From positions 62,001-126,000 of the forward strand of contig NZ_LQOU01000039.1 of the NCBI RefSeq assembly GCF_002102155.1: 64,000 nucleotides of DNA, given 5' to 3'. Of the stretch, positions 41,422-51,068 are shown one piece after another. The stretch's first letter is position 1. The number at the start of each line of letters is the position of its first letter. The notes under the pieces are model-generated. The model had not been told where the DNA came from, ran no database searches, and saw only the letters and a program-made list of their open reading frames with translations. A program made the position numbers and the translations under genes. The stretch is from Mycobacterium europaeum (GTDB lineage Bacteria; Actinomycetota; Actinomycetes; Mycobacteriales; Mycobacteriaceae).

Positions 41422-43236
41422 CTAGGCCAGGAAGTCCGGCGGCAGCGACTCGAACATCACCTTGGTCATCCGAACCGCGTATTCCGAGCTGCCACCCCCG
41501 ACGATCAGCGACGCGAACGCCAGGTCGCCGCGGTATCCGGCGAACCAGGAATGCGAACCGCCCGGGAACTCGGCCTCACCCGTCTTCCCGTAGACCGCGC
41601 CGCAGCCGGCGATCTCCTTGGCGGTCCCGTTGGTCACCACCAGCCGCATCATGGGCCGCAGCGCGTCGACCATCTTGGGACTGATCGGCGTGGTGTCGCC
41701 CTGAACCGCGGTGGGCCGCCCCGCGATCAGCTGCGGCGTCGGGGTCTTGCCGGCGGCGACGGTCGCCGCCACCAGGGCCATGCCGAACGGGCTGGCCAGC
41801 ACCTTGCCCTGGCCGAAGCCGTCCTCGGTGCGCTCGGCGAGGTCCACCGTCGGCGGCACCGACCCGGTCACCGTGGTGATGCCGTCCACCTGATAGTCCA
41901 GCCCGATCCCGTACCGGCTGGCGGCCTGCGTCAGGCCCCGGGGCGGCATCTTGCTGCTCAGCTCGGCGAAGGTGGTGTTGCAGGAACTGGCGAACGCCCG
42001 CGACATCGGCACCACCCCGAGGTCGAAGCCCCCGTAGTTGGGGATAGTGCGGTGCCCGATGTCCAGATGGCCCGGGCAGCCCAGCATCGTGTTGGGGGTG
42101 GCCATGTCGCGGTCGACGGCCGCGCCCGCGGTCACCATCTTGAACGTCGACCCCGGCGGGAACAGGCCGGTGGTCGCCAGCAGGCCGTCGGCGTCGGCGC
42201 CCCCGTTCTGGGCGATCGCCAGGATCTCCCCGGTCGACGGCTTGATCACGACCATCATGGCCTTGCCGCCGCGGGTGTCCACCGCACGCTGGGCGGCGTT
42301 CTGCACCACCCGGTCGAGCGTGATCGAGATCGACGGCGCCGGCGACCCCGGCACCTCGTGCAGGACTTCGACTTCGACGCCGTTCTGGTTGACGCTGACC
42401 ACCCGCCAGCCGGCCTCGCCGTCGAGCTGGTCGACGACGGCCTTCTTCACCTCTGACATGACGGCCGACGCGAAATGCGGGTCGGTGGGCAGGATCTCGG
42501 GCTGGGGTGTGACCACGACGCCGGGCAGCCGGCCGATCGCCGGGAAGACCTTGTCGTTGTCGTCGGGATGCAGCGTCACCAGGTCCATCTGCTGTGTCGC
42601 GGAGCTGGCCTGCTCGGCGAGCAACTGCGGGTCGTTGAGCGCGCCGTTGAAGGGGCGCAGGACGTCGACGATCGCGTGTGCCGTCCCGAACAGGGCGGCT
42701 CCGGATCCGGCCTGGGTGGCGTCCAACGTGTAGTGGTACAGGTAGCCGGGCACCAGCACGTCGCTGCCGCCGAGCTCGTTCACCGAGGCGCGCCGCGGGG
42801 CATCGGCCCGCAGCGCGAACGTCTGATGCTCGCCCAGTTTGGGGTGCAGGTCGGTGGTGGTCCAGCGGACCTCCCAGCGACCCTCGTCGCGCGCCATTTT
42901 CAGCTGGCCGTCGTAGGTCCAGAGGCGGTTTTTGGGCAGGCGCCAGGTGAAGCGGTAGCCGACCGTGCCGGTGTCCTCGGCGTACTTCGCGTTGAGGATC
43001 TGCGCGTCGAGGTGACTGGCCTGCAGCCCCGCCCACGCCGCGTTGAGCGCCTCACGGGCGTCGTTGGGGTTGTCGCTGAGCTCGGCGGCCGTGGCGGTGT
43101 CGCCGACGGCCAGGGCGCCGAAGAACTTCTCGGCCGCCGGCCCGGGGCCGTCGGGCCGCGGCGTGCACCCGGACATCGCGACGGCAGCAACGAGTGATCC
43201 GGCCGCCACGATTACCAGTGGGGTTTTTGTGACCAT
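41422..43236 (-). CDS. Penicillin-binding lipoprotein (transpeptidase)
   Basis: The 604-residue protein starts MVTKTPLVIV with a lipobox MSGC at 21-24, so it is an exported lipoprotein. An NTF2-like MecA N-terminal domain (about 30-150) is followed by a dimerisation region and the transpeptidase domain, with the active-site STFK, the SCN triad and KTGEAE. It corresponds to M. tuberculosis Rv2864c, a class B-like enzyme that cross-links peptidoglycan. The ATG at 43236 gives the right length; the longer open frame is not used. Confidence 0.95.
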   Translation of the reverse strand: MVTKTPLVIVAAGSLVAAVAMSGCTPRPDGPGPAAEKFFGALAVGDTATAAELSDNPNDAREALNAAWAGLQASHLDAQILNAKYAEDTGTVGYRFTWRLPKNRLWTYDGQLKMARDEGRWEVRWTTTDLHPKLGEHQTFALRADAPRRASVNELGGSDVLVPGYLYHYTLDATQAGSGAALFGTAHAIVDVLRPFNGALNDPQLLAEQASSATQQMDLVTLHPDDNDKVFPAIGRLPGVVVTPQPEILPTDPHFASAVMSEVKKAVVDQLDGEAGWRVVSVNQNGVEVEVLHEVPGSPAPSISITLDRVVQNAAQRAVDTRGGKAMMVVIKPSTGEILAIAQNGGADADGLLATTGLFPPGSTFKMVTAGAAVDRDMATPNTMLGCPGHLDIGHRTIPNYGGFDLGVVPMSRAFASSCNTTFAELSSKMPPRGLTQAASRYGIGLDYQVDGITTVTGSVPPTVDLAERTEDGFGQGKVLASPFGMALVAATVAAGKTPTPQLIAGRPTAVQGDTTPISPKMVDALRPMMRLVVTNGTAKEIAGCGAVYGKTGEAEFPGGSHSWFAGYRGDLAFASLIVGGGSSEYAVRMTKVMFESLPPDFLA

Positions 43237-43378
43237 TGGTACAGATGTTATGAAGTCTGGCTGCCCCACCGGCATCGACACACCGAGACGCGATCGTTAT
43301 GCATGCGCACGTAACGCCACGGCGAAGAAGACCGCCGAAAATCGCCGCCCCGTTAGGCGCGCGAACGCGCGGGGCGCC

Positions 43379-44233
43379 TTAATCCAGCAGGACCGTCGCG
43401 AAGGTGCCGACCTCGGCGAAGCCGACGCGGGCGTAGGCCGCACGCGCGACCGTGTTGAAGCTGTTCACGTACAGGCTGGCGGTGCGCCCGCTGCCGACGA
43501 CCACGGCGGCCACGGTCGCGGTGCCGGCCGTGCCCAGGCCCAGGCCCCGCCACTCCGGGTGCACCCACACCCCCTGAATCTGGCCGACGCCCGGCGACTG
43601 CGAACCCACCTCCGCCTTGAAGACGACCTGGCCATGCTCGAAGCGGGCCCAGGCGCGGCCGGCCGCGATCAAGCTCGCCACCCGCCGCCGGTAACCGCGA
43701 CCGCCGTCGCCGATGCGGGGGTCGACGCCCACCTCGCCGATGAACATGTCCACCGCGGCCACCAGATAGGCGTCCAGCTCGTCCGGCCGTACCTGGCGCA
43801 CGCCGGGGTCGATGTCGCAGTCGGGGTGTCTGGACAGCGCCAGCAGCGGCTGGCTATCGCGCACGTCGCGGGCCGGGCCCCACGCGGACTCGAGCCGCTC
43901 CCACATCCGCATCACCAGGTCCGCCCTGCCCACCAACGACGAACAGCGCCGAGTCCCGCTCATCGCCTCGTCGGCGAAGGCGTCCATGTCCGCCGGTGTG
44001 CCGCGCAGCGGGATCAGGTTGGCGCCGGCGAAGCACAGCGACTCGTCCGCGCCGCGCAGGGTCCACAGTTCGCCGCCGATGGAGTTCGGGTCGATGCCGT
44101 GGTCTGCCACCCGGGCCGCGACCATGCAGGAGCCGACCGGATCCTCGTCGAACACTCGCCAGACGGCGGCGGCGTCGCGCACCACGGACACCCGTCGCTC
44201 ACCGACAAGGCGGAACAAGGGCGGAGCCGACAT
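43379..44233 (-). CDS. GNAT-family acetyltransferase (Rv2867c-like)
   Basis: The 284-residue protein carries a C-terminal GNAT domain with IQGVWVHPEWRGLGLGTAGTATV (acetyl-CoA loop R/Q-x2-G-x-G/A is RGLGLG) and VNSFNTVARAAYARVGF. The N-terminal half is a second, diverged domain. Length equals M. tuberculosis Rv2867c. The relFG toxin-antitoxin genes present beside it in M. tuberculosis are not found. The acetyl acceptor is unknown. Confidence 0.9.
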   Translation of the reverse strand: MSAPPLFRLVGERRVSVVRDAAAVWRVFDEDPVGSCMVAARVADHGIDPNSIGGELWTLRGADESLCFAGANLIPLRGTPADMDAFADEAMSGTRRCSSLVGRADLVMRMWERLESAWGPARDVRDSQPLLALSRHPDCDIDPGVRQVRPDELDAYLVAAVDMFIGEVGVDPRIGDGGRGYRRRVASLIAAGRAWARFEHGQVVFKAEVGSQSPGVGQIQGVWVHPEWRGLGLGTAGTATVAAVVVGSGRTASLYVNSFNTVARAAYARVGFAEVGTFATVLLD

Positions 44234-44289
44234 CTGGCGAACTCTCTGTGCAGCGAACTAGAGGACCGGCACGGGGAAGCCGGCCCCCA

Positions 44290-45456
44290 TCAGCTTACGG
44301 TCACGATCGGCGAACCGCTGGATGTTGTGTCAGGACCGTGATCGGTCCCCATCTCGGAGGCGAGCCGCATGGCTTCCTCGATCAGCGTCTCGACGATCTG
44401 GGCTTCCGGCACGGTCTTGATCACTTCGCCGCGAACGAAGATCTGCCCCTTGCCATTTCCGGACGCGACGCCCAGGTCGGCCTCACGCGCCTCGCCCGGG
44501 CCGTTGACGACGCAGCCCATCACGGCGACCCGCAGCGGCACGTCGAGGCCGTCCAGCCCGGCGGTGACCTCGTTGGCCAATTTGTAGACGTCGACCTGCG
44601 CGCGACCGCACGACGGGCACGACACGATCTCCAGCCCGCGCGGCCGCAGGTTCAGCGACTCGAGAATCTGGATGCCGACCTTGACCTCTTCGACCGGCGG
44701 CGCGGACAACGACACCCGGATGGTGTCGCCGAGCCCCCGCGACAGCAGCGCGCCGAAGGCCACCGCGGACTTGATGGTGCCCTGGAAGGCCGGGCCGGCC
44801 TCGGTGACGCCGAGGTGCAGCGGATAGTCGCACTGGGCGGCCAGCTGCTCGTAGGCGGCGACCATCACGACGGGGTCGTTGTGCTTGACGCTGATCTTGA
44901 TGTCGCCGAAGCCGTGCTCCTCGAACAGCGAGGCCTCCCACAGCGCGGACTCGACCAGCGCCTCGGGTGTGGCCTTGCCGTACTTCTCCAGGAAGCGCTT
45001 GTCCAGCGAGCCGGCGTTGACGCCGATGCGAATCGGGATGCCCGCCGCGGCGGCGGCCTTGGCCACCTCGCCGACCCGGCCGTCGAACTCCTTGATGTTG
45101 CCGGGGTTCACCCGCACCGCCGCGCACCCGGCGTCGATGGCGGCGAAGATGTACTTCGGCTGGAAGTGGATGTCGGCGATCACCGGGATCTGGCTGTGCC
45201 GGGCGATCTCGGCCAGCGCGTCGGCGTCCTCCTGACGCGGGCAGGCCACCCGGACGATGTCGCAGCCGGCGGCGGTCAGTTCCGCGATCTGCTGCAGCGT
45301 CGTATTGACGTCATGGGTTTTGGTGGTGCACATCGACTGCACCGAAATCGGATAGTCGCTGCCCACCCCGACGTCGCGGACCATGAGTTGGCGCGTGTTG
45401 CGCCGGGGGGCGAGCGTGGGCGCCGGAGCGTCCGGCATGCCCAGGCGAACGGTCAT
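44290..45456 (-). CDS. ispG: 4-hydroxy-3-methylbut-2-en-1-yl diphosphate synthase
   Basis: IspG (GcpE) performs the sixth step of the non-mevalonate isoprenoid pathway with a 4Fe-4S cluster. ISVQSMCTTKTHDVN and the cluster cysteines in CPSCGRAQ and MGCVVNGPGEA are diagnostic. The ATG at 45456 has GGAGG at ideal spacing and gives 388 residues; the GTG three codons upstream would sit on the ribosome-binding site. It is grouped with dxr, two genes upstream, a gene of the same pathway. Confidence 0.96.
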   Translation of the reverse strand: MTVRLGMPDAPAPTLAPRRNTRQLMVRDVGVGSDYPISVQSMCTTKTHDVNTTLQQIAELTAAGCDIVRVACPRQEDADALAEIARHSQIPVIADIHFQPKYIFAAIDAGCAAVRVNPGNIKEFDGRVGEVAKAAAAAGIPIRIGVNAGSLDKRFLEKYGKATPEALVESALWEASLFEEHGFGDIKISVKHNDPVVMVAAYEQLAAQCDYPLHLGVTEAGPAFQGTIKSAVAFGALLSRGLGDTIRVSLSAPPVEEVKVGIQILESLNLRPRGLEIVSCPSCGRAQVDVYKLANEVTAGLDGLDVPLRVAVMGCVVNGPGEAREADLGVASGNGKGQIFVRGEVIKTVPEAQIVETLIEEAMRLASEMGTDHGPDTTSSGSPIVTVS

Positions 45457-45562
45457 TTGCGGCACTCCTCCGCATCGCTTCGTCCCCCTCGCCGCTTCGC
45501 GGCTGGGGGTGCCCCCACTGCATCGTCGCGGGCGCGGGTCACTGTTCTAGTCCTTTGGTCGA

Positions 45563-46786
45563 TTATTGGAAGAGCCTGATCGGATTGACCAGATCGGCGG
45601 TCACGGTCAGCAACATGTAGCCGACCACGAACACCAGCACCACGTAGGTGGCGGGCATCAGCTTGAGGTAGTTCACCGGCGCGGCCGCGACCATGCCGCG
45701 GGCCGACCGGACCAGGTTGCGCATCTTCTCGAACACCGCGATGGCGATGTGGCCGCCGTCGAACGGCAGCAGCGGGACCAGGTTGATCGCGCCCAGGATG
45801 AGGTTCAGCTGGGCCAGGAAGAACCAGAACGCCACCCACAGCCCATGGTCGACGGTGTCGCCGCCGATGATGCTGGCGCCGACCACGCTCATCGGGGTCT
45901 GCGGATCGCGCTGCCCACCACCGATGGCGTGCACCAGCGCACCCACCTTGGTGGGGATGGTGACCAGCGCCTTGCCCACCTCTCCGGTCAGGTCGGCGGT
46001 GAACGCGAAGGTGGCCGGCACCGCCGAGAACACGCCGTAGTGCACGGGCGCGAGCCTGACGCCGGCGACGCCGATGGCGCCGACCGTCGAGGGCGCCGCC
46101 TGACCGCCGGGGCCATTGGTCCCGTTGGTCAGGTAGCGCTGGGTGGGCGTGACGTCGACGTAGGTGGTGATCGTCGTGCCGTCGCGCTCGACGACGACCG
46201 GAACGGTGCCGTGCATCTTGCGGACCGCGGCGGCCATGTCGTCGAACGTGGACACCGGGGTGTCGCCGACTTTGACCACGACGTCGCCGGCGCGGATTCC
46301 GGCCAGCGCCGCCGGGCCGGGACCGGTGCAGTCGGCGATCTTGCCCGGTGCGACTTCGGGTGCGACGCAAGCCGTTTCACCGATCACCGCCTTGGTGGGC
46401 GGGTGCAGGTTGGGCAATCCCCAGACCAGTGCGATGCCATAGAGCAGCACCAGGCAGATGACGAAGTTCATGGCCGGGCCGGCGAACAGCACCGCGACGC
46501 GCTTCCACGCGTCCTGCTTGTACATAGCCCGGTCGGTCTCGTCGGAAGCCAACTCCTCGACCGAGGTCATCCCGGCGATGTCGCAGAAGCCGCCCAGCGG
46601 CACCGCCTTGAGGCCGTACTCGGTCTCACCGCGGCGCGTCGACCACAGCGTGGGCCCGAACCCGACGAAGTAGCGGCGCACCTTCATGCCCGTGGCACGG
46701 GCGACCCACATGTGACCGCACTCGTGCAACGCCACCGACACCAGGATGGCGAGGGCGAACAGCACAATGCCGATAACGAACATCAT
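45563..46786 (-). CDS. rip1: Site-2 intramembrane metalloprotease Rip1
   Basis: Rip1 cuts membrane-bound anti-sigma factors and other substrates within the membrane. The zinc motif HECGH is at 21-25 in the first helix, and the third ligand is in LLPFDGGH near residue 340. A PDZ domain lies between (GPAALAGIRAGDVVVKVGDTPV). The 407-residue length and order dxr-rip1-ispG match M. tuberculosis Rv2870c-Rv2868c. Four hydrophobic segments are visible. The start is the first of two adjacent ATG codons. Confidence 0.95.
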   Translation of the reverse strand: MMFVIGIVLFALAILVSVALHECGHMWVARATGMKVRRYFVGFGPTLWSTRRGETEYGLKAVPLGGFCDIAGMTSVEELASDETDRAMYKQDAWKRVAVLFAGPAMNFVICLVLLYGIALVWGLPNLHPPTKAVIGETACVAPEVAPGKIADCTGPGPAALAGIRAGDVVVKVGDTPVSTFDDMAAAVRKMHGTVPVVVERDGTTITTYVDVTPTQRYLTNGTNGPGGQAAPSTVGAIGVAGVRLAPVHYGVFSAVPATFAFTADLTGEVGKALVTIPTKVGALVHAIGGGQRDPQTPMSVVGASIIGGDTVDHGLWVAFWFFLAQLNLILGAINLVPLLPFDGGHIAIAVFEKMRNLVRSARGMVAAAPVNYLKLMPATYVVLVFVVGYMLLTVTADLVNPIRLFQ

Positions 46787-46805
46787 CTCCGCTGCAGGAC
46801 CTTTC

Positions 46806-48002
46806 TCACACCATTCCGGAGGCGTTGACGGAGGCCTCGGCGGGCCGTGCGTGTGCGACGGCGCGTCGCGCCCGCTCCCGCGCCCAGCGCTGCGCGTCCA
46901 GTACCTCATCCACGTTAGCGGGTGAATGCGCCCATTGGTCTGCGGCGTGCAGCACGTCGGCGATGGATTCCACGATGACGGGGAATCCCACCCGGCCTTC
47001 CAGGAACGCCGCGGCCGCCTCTTCGTTGGCCGCGTTGTACACGGCGGTCATGCAGCCGCCGGTCTGGCCGGCGTACCGGGCCAGTTCGACGGCGGGGAAA
47101 ACCTCGCTGTCCAGCGGTTCGAACTCCCAGCTGGAGGCGGTGCTGAAGTCGCAGGACGCGGCCACCCCGGGGACCCGGTGAGGCCAGCCCAGGGCCAGCG
47201 AGATGGGCAGCTTCATGTCCGGCGGGCTGGCCTGGGCGATGGTCGAGCCGTCCACGAACGTGACCATCGAGTGAACAATCGACTGCGGGTGCACGACGAC
47301 CTCGATGCGGTCATACGCGACGCCGAACAGCAGGTGCGTTTCGATGAGTTCGAGCCCCTTGTTGACCAGCGAGGCCGAGTTCAGCGTGTTCATCGGCCCC
47401 ATCGACCAGGTCGGGTGGGCGCCGGCCTGTTCCGGGGTGACGCCCTCGAGCTGCGCGGCGGTCCAGCCGCGAAACGGCCCGCCGGAGGCGGTCAGCACCA
47501 GCTTGGCGACTTCCTCGGGGGCGCCGCCGCGCAGGCACTGGGCCAGCGCGGAGTGTTCGGAGTCGACCGGCACGATCTGCCCCGGGCGCGCCGCGCGCAG
47601 CACCAGCGGACCACCGGCGACCAGCGACTCCTTGTTGGCCAGCGCCAACCGGGCGCCCGATTCCAGCGCGGCCAGCGTCGGTCGCAGCCCCAGGGCGCCC
47701 ACCAGCGCGTTGAGCACCACGTCTGCGTCGGTGTCCTCGACCAGCCGGGTCACCGCGTCGGGACCGCGGTAGGGGACGTCGGCGATCTGCGCCGCGCGTT
47801 CGTCGGCGACGGCGATGTTGGTGACACCGGTGTCGGCGCGCTGACGCAGCAAGGTGTCCAGGTTCGCGCCCCCCGCGGCCAGGCCGACCACCTCGAAGCG
47901 GTCGGGGTGGGCCGCTATCACCTCCAGCGCCTGGGTGCCGATGGAGCCGGTGCTGCCCAGCACCAGCACGCGCAGGCGGCCTTCGGGTGTCGCGTTTGTC
48001 AC
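46806..48002 (-). CDS. dxr: 1-deoxy-D-xylulose 5-phosphate reductoisomerase
   Basis: Dxr makes 2-C-methyl-D-erythritol 4-phosphate with NADPH, the committed step of the non-mevalonate pathway and the fosmidomycin target. VLGSTGSIGTQALE is the NADPH loop; ANKESLVAGG, VPVDSEHSA and SGGPFRG form the active site. The 398-residue length is close to the 413 of M. tuberculosis. It starts with GTG and is followed 19 bases later by rip1. Confidence 0.97.
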   Translation of the reverse strand: MTNATPEGRLRVLVLGSTGSIGTQALEVIAAHPDRFEVVGLAAGGANLDTLLRQRADTGVTNIAVADERAAQIADVPYRGPDAVTRLVEDTDADVVLNALVGALGLRPTLAALESGARLALANKESLVAGGPLVLRAARPGQIVPVDSEHSALAQCLRGGAPEEVAKLVLTASGGPFRGWTAAQLEGVTPEQAGAHPTWSMGPMNTLNSASLVNKGLELIETHLLFGVAYDRIEVVVHPQSIVHSMVTFVDGSTIAQASPPDMKLPISLALGWPHRVPGVAASCDFSTASSWEFEPLDSEVFPAVELARYAGQTGGCMTAVYNAANEEAAAAFLEGRVGFPVIVESIADVLHAADQWAHSPANVDEVLDAQRWARERARRAVAHARPAEASVNASGMV

Positions 48003-48098
48003 TCACCCATTGTGCCCCGCCATCGGACCCCGCAATGGCTGCGGGACCGCGCCGCGGGTATGCCAGAATCGCTGCAGAAGCGACGAAAGGGATCAACC

Positions 48099-48353
48099 GT
48101 GGCCAGTACCGAGGTGGAGCAGTTCACCGGTGTCGACACCGTCGAGGTGCCGTCGGCGGCGTGGGGTTGGAGCAGGATCAATCACCGCACCTGGCACATC
48201 ACCGGTCTGGTCGTCTTCGGATTCCTGCTGGCGATGCTGCGCGGCAACCACGTCGGCCACGTCGAGAACTGGTACCTCATCGGGTTCGCCGCGCTGGTGC
48301 TCGTCGTTCTGGTCCGCGACCTGTGGGGCCGCCGGCGCGGCTGGATCAGGTAG
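48099..48353 (+). CDS. DUF2631 family membrane protein
   Basis: The 84-residue protein starts at a GTG with GAAAGGG 7 bases upstream (an ATG at 48060 is a longer alternative). It has a conserved soluble start (VEVPSAAWGWSRINHRTWH), two short membrane helices (ITGLVVFGFLLAML and LIGFAALVLVVLVRDL) and a basic tail GRRRGWIR. It matches the DUF2631 family of mycobacteria. Function is unknown. It is the only plus-strand gene among the minus-strand core genes here. Confidence 0.85.
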   Translation: MASTEVEQFTGVDTVEVPSAAWGWSRINHRTWHITGLVVFGFLLAMLRGNHVGHVENWYLIGFAALVLVVLVRDLWGRRRGWIR

Positions 48354-48368
48354 CCGGCTACCCGCCTG

Positions 48369-49463
48369 CTACGTCTTTTCGAAGGCCAGCTGTCCGCAGG
48401 CGGCGCTGATCTCGCGTCCGCGCGTATCGCGGACCGTGCACGAGACCCCTTGGGCGCGGACCCGCCGGACGAACTCCCGCTCCACCGGCTTGGGGCTGGC
48501 GTCCCACTCGCTGCCCGGCGTGGGGTTGAGCGGAATCAGGTTGACGTGCACCAGCGGGCCGAGCGCCCGATGCAGGCGCTTGCCGAGCAGATCGGCGCGC
48601 CACGGCTGGTCGTTGACGTCGCGGATCAACGCGTACTCCACCGATACGCGGCGACCGGTGACGTCGGCGTAGTAGCGGGCGGCCTCAAGCGCCTCGGTGA
48701 TCTTCCACCGGTTGTTGACCGGCACGAGCGTGTCGCGCAGTTCGTCGTCCGGCGCGTGCAGCGACAGCGCCAGCGTGACCCCGAGCCGTTCGTCGGCCAG
48801 TTTGCGGATGGCCGGGGCCAGGCCGACGGTCGACACCGTGACCGAGCGGGCCGAAATCCCGAAGCCGTGGGGTGGCGGTTCGGTGATGCGACGCACCGCG
48901 GCGACCACCCTGGCGTAGTTGGCCAGCGGCTCGCCCATGCCCATGAACACGATGTTGGAGAGCCGATCGCCGAAGTCGTCGCGCAGGGCGGCGGCAGCCG
49001 AACGGACTTGCTCGAGGATCTCCGCGGTCGACAGGTTGCGTGTCAGTCCCCCCTGCCCCGTCGCACAGAACGGGCAGGCCATGCCGCAGCCGGCCTGCGA
49101 CGAGATGCACACGGTGTTGCGCTGCGGGTAGCGCATCAGCACCGACTCGAACGTCGTCCCGTCGGTGCCGCGCCACAACGTCTTGCGGGTCTGCCCGGCG
49201 TCACAGGTGACTTCGGCGGCCGCGGTGAGCAGTCGCGGGAACATCGCCTCGGCGACCCGGTCCCGCACGGCGGCCGGCAGGTCGGTCATCTCGCGGGGGT
49301 CGGCGATCAGGCGGCCGTAGTACTGATGCGCGAGCTGCTTGGCGCGGAACGCCGGCAGGCCCAACTCGGCGACGGCCGACGCGCGGCCTTCCGCGTCGAG
49401 GTCGGCGAAATGCCGCGGCGGCCTGCCGGGGCGGGGTTCGGTGAAAACGAGTTGTTGGACCAT
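48369..49463 (-). CDS. rlmN: Dual-specificity 23S rRNA/tRNA methyltransferase RlmN
   Basis: This radical-SAM enzyme methylates C2 of A2503 in 23S rRNA and A37 in some tRNAs. The 4Fe-4S motif CGMACPFC (CxxxCxxC) is near residue 124, GMGEPL follows, and the C-terminal catalytic Cys is in VRDTRGREISAACGQL. Length 364 residues matches M. tuberculosis Rv2880c. It lies 24 bases after cdsA on the same strand. Confidence 0.96.
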   Translation of the reverse strand: MVQQLVFTEPRPGRPPRHFADLDAEGRASAVAELGLPAFRAKQLAHQYYGRLIADPREMTDLPAAVRDRVAEAMFPRLLTAAAEVTCDAGQTRKTLWRGTDGTTFESVLMRYPQRNTVCISSQAGCGMACPFCATGQGGLTRNLSTAEILEQVRSAAAALRDDFGDRLSNIVFMGMGEPLANYARVVAAVRRITEPPPHGFGISARSVTVSTVGLAPAIRKLADERLGVTLALSLHAPDDELRDTLVPVNNRWKITEALEAARYYADVTGRRVSVEYALIRDVNDQPWRADLLGKRLHRALGPLVHVNLIPLNPTPGSEWDASPKPVEREFVRRVRAQGVSCTVRDTRGREISAACGQLAFEKT

Positions 49464-49487
49464 GACCAGTCCAGTATCGGTCCTCCG

Positions 49488-50411
49488 TCAGGGGACCAGC
49501 GTCAGCACCGTCCACGCGGCGACCGCCGACGGCAGCACGCCGTCGAGCCGATCCATCAGACCGCCGTGGCCGGGCAGCAGGCGGCCCATGTCCTTGATGC
49601 CCAGATCACGCTTGATCTGGGATTCGACCAGGTCGCCCAGCGTGCAGGTGAGCACCAGGACGACGCCCAGCAACGCGCCGATCCAGGGCGGTTTGCCGGC
49701 CAGGAACGTGGCCGTCAGGATCGCCGCGGTGATGCCGAAGAAGAGCGAGCCCGCGAAACCCTCCCAGGACTTCTTCGGGCTGATCGCGGGAACCATCGGG
49801 TGCTTGCCGAGCAGGACGCCCACCGCGTAGCCGCCGACGTCGGAGGCGACGACGGTGACCATCAGGCAGAACACCCGGCCCGCGCCGTCCTTCGGGTAGA
49901 CCAGCAGGGCGCCGAACGAGGCGAACAGCGGCACCCACGCGGCCAAGAACACGGTCGCCGACGCGTCACGCAGATAATTCGCCGACGGCGAACCGGCGAA
50001 CGGCTCGGGCCGCTTGCTGTTGTCCTGCATGAACAGCCGCCACACGTTGCAGACCACCACGGTGGCGCCGAACCCGGCCAGGGCTCCGGCGGCGTGGAAG
50101 GGCCACGTCAGCCAGATCGTGACCTGGCCGCCGATCAGCAACGGGATGAGCGGGATGACGTATCCGGCCTCCCGCAGGCGGCGCGCCACCTCGAGGGTGG
50201 CCACGAAGATGGCGAGCGCGACGATGGGAACCCAGTAACGCGGCGCGAACACCAGCGTCACGATCAGCACGCCGCCGATCCCCGCACCCACCGCGATGGC
50301 GGCGCGCAGGTCGCGTCCCGCGCGGGACGTCTTCTTGGCGGGCTGCTGCGCGGCGTCGGTGGCCTCCCGCGGCGGCTCGTCGGGCGGGCTGGCTGCGCCG
50401 GTATTAGCCAC
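49488..50411 (-). CDS. cdsA: Phosphatidate cytidylyltransferase
   Basis: CdsA makes CDP-diacylglycerol, precursor of mycobacterial phosphatidylinositol, cardiolipin and phosphatidylethanolamine. The 307-residue protein has about seven membrane segments after a charged N-terminal 30 residues, and the family signature near the C-terminus SQIKRDLGIKDMGRLLPGHGG (shortened here), with the conserved GLMDRLDG. It starts at GTG. It keeps the order pyrH-frr-cdsA-rlmN. Confidence 0.96.
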   Translation of the reverse strand: MANTGAASPPDEPPREATDAAQQPAKKTSRAGRDLRAAIAVGAGIGGVLIVTLVFAPRYWVPIVALAIFVATLEVARRLREAGYVIPLIPLLIGGQVTIWLTWPFHAAGALAGFGATVVVCNVWRLFMQDNSKRPEPFAGSPSANYLRDASATVFLAAWVPLFASFGALLVYPKDGAGRVFCLMVTVVASDVGGYAVGVLLGKHPMVPAISPKKSWEGFAGSLFFGITAAILTATFLAGKPPWIGALLGVVLVLTCTLGDLVESQIKRDLGIKDMGRLLPGHGGLMDRLDGVLPSAVAAWTVLTLVP

Positions 50412-50443
50412 GGACCTGGGTGAACTCAGCTGCTGGACGGCCG

Positions 50444-51001
50444 CTAGACCTCCAGCAGCTCGCCTTCTTTGTGCTTGACCAGGTCTTCGATCTGGGTGAT
50501 GTACTGGTGGGTGGTCTTGTCCAGGTCTTTTTCGGCACGGCCGACCTCGTCCTCGCCGGCTTCGCCGTCCTTGCGGATGCGGTGCAACTCCTCCATCGCC
50601 TTGCGGCGGATGTTGCGCACCGACACCTTGGCGTCTTCCCCCTTGCCCTTGGCCTGTTTGACCAACTCCCGGCGCCGCTCCTCGGTGAGCTGCGGCACCG
50701 CCACCCGGATGAGGGTGCCGTCGTTGGTCGGGTTGACGCCCAGGTCGGAGTTGCGGATCGCCGTTTCGATCGCGCCGAGCTGACCGGCCTCGTAGGGCTT
50801 GATGACGACGAGCCGCGCCTCGGGCACGTTGATGCTGGCCAGCTGCGTGATGGGGGTGGTAGCGCCGTAGTAGTCGATGACGATGCGGGAGAACATGCCG
50901 GGGTTGGCGCGGCCGGTCCGGATGGTTGACAGGTCGTCACGGGCCACCGCCACGGCCTTCTCCATCTTCTCTTCGGCGTCGAAGATAGCCTCGTCAATCA
51001 T
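50444..51001 (-). CDS. frr: Ribosome recycling factor
   Basis: RRF splits post-termination ribosomes with EF-G. The 185-residue protein begins MIDEAIFDAEEKMEKAV and has the signatures IRTGRANPGMF and RNIRRKAMEEL. The chosen ATG at 51001 gives the standard length. It is 67 bases downstream of pyrH. Confidence 0.97.
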   Translation of the reverse strand: MIDEAIFDAEEKMEKAVAVARDDLSTIRTGRANPGMFSRIVIDYYGATTPITQLASINVPEARLVVIKPYEAGQLGAIETAIRNSDLGVNPTNDGTLIRVAVPQLTEERRRELVKQAKGKGEDAKVSVRNIRRKAMEELHRIRKDGEAGEDEVGRAEKDLDKTTHQYITQIEDLVKHKEGELLEV

Positions 51002-51068
51002 TGCGCCGCTCCTCTTCGTCACTGCGTTGCGCATCGTCGCCAGCGCGGATCATGATTCGTTCTTCCCC

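Noticed and set aside
45457..45562. Small coding gene between ispG and rip1
   Set aside because: The gap contains a TGGGGG/CCCCCA palindrome and a CGCCGCTTCGCGGC hairpin typical of intergenic repeats; no start plus ribosome-binding site on either strand.
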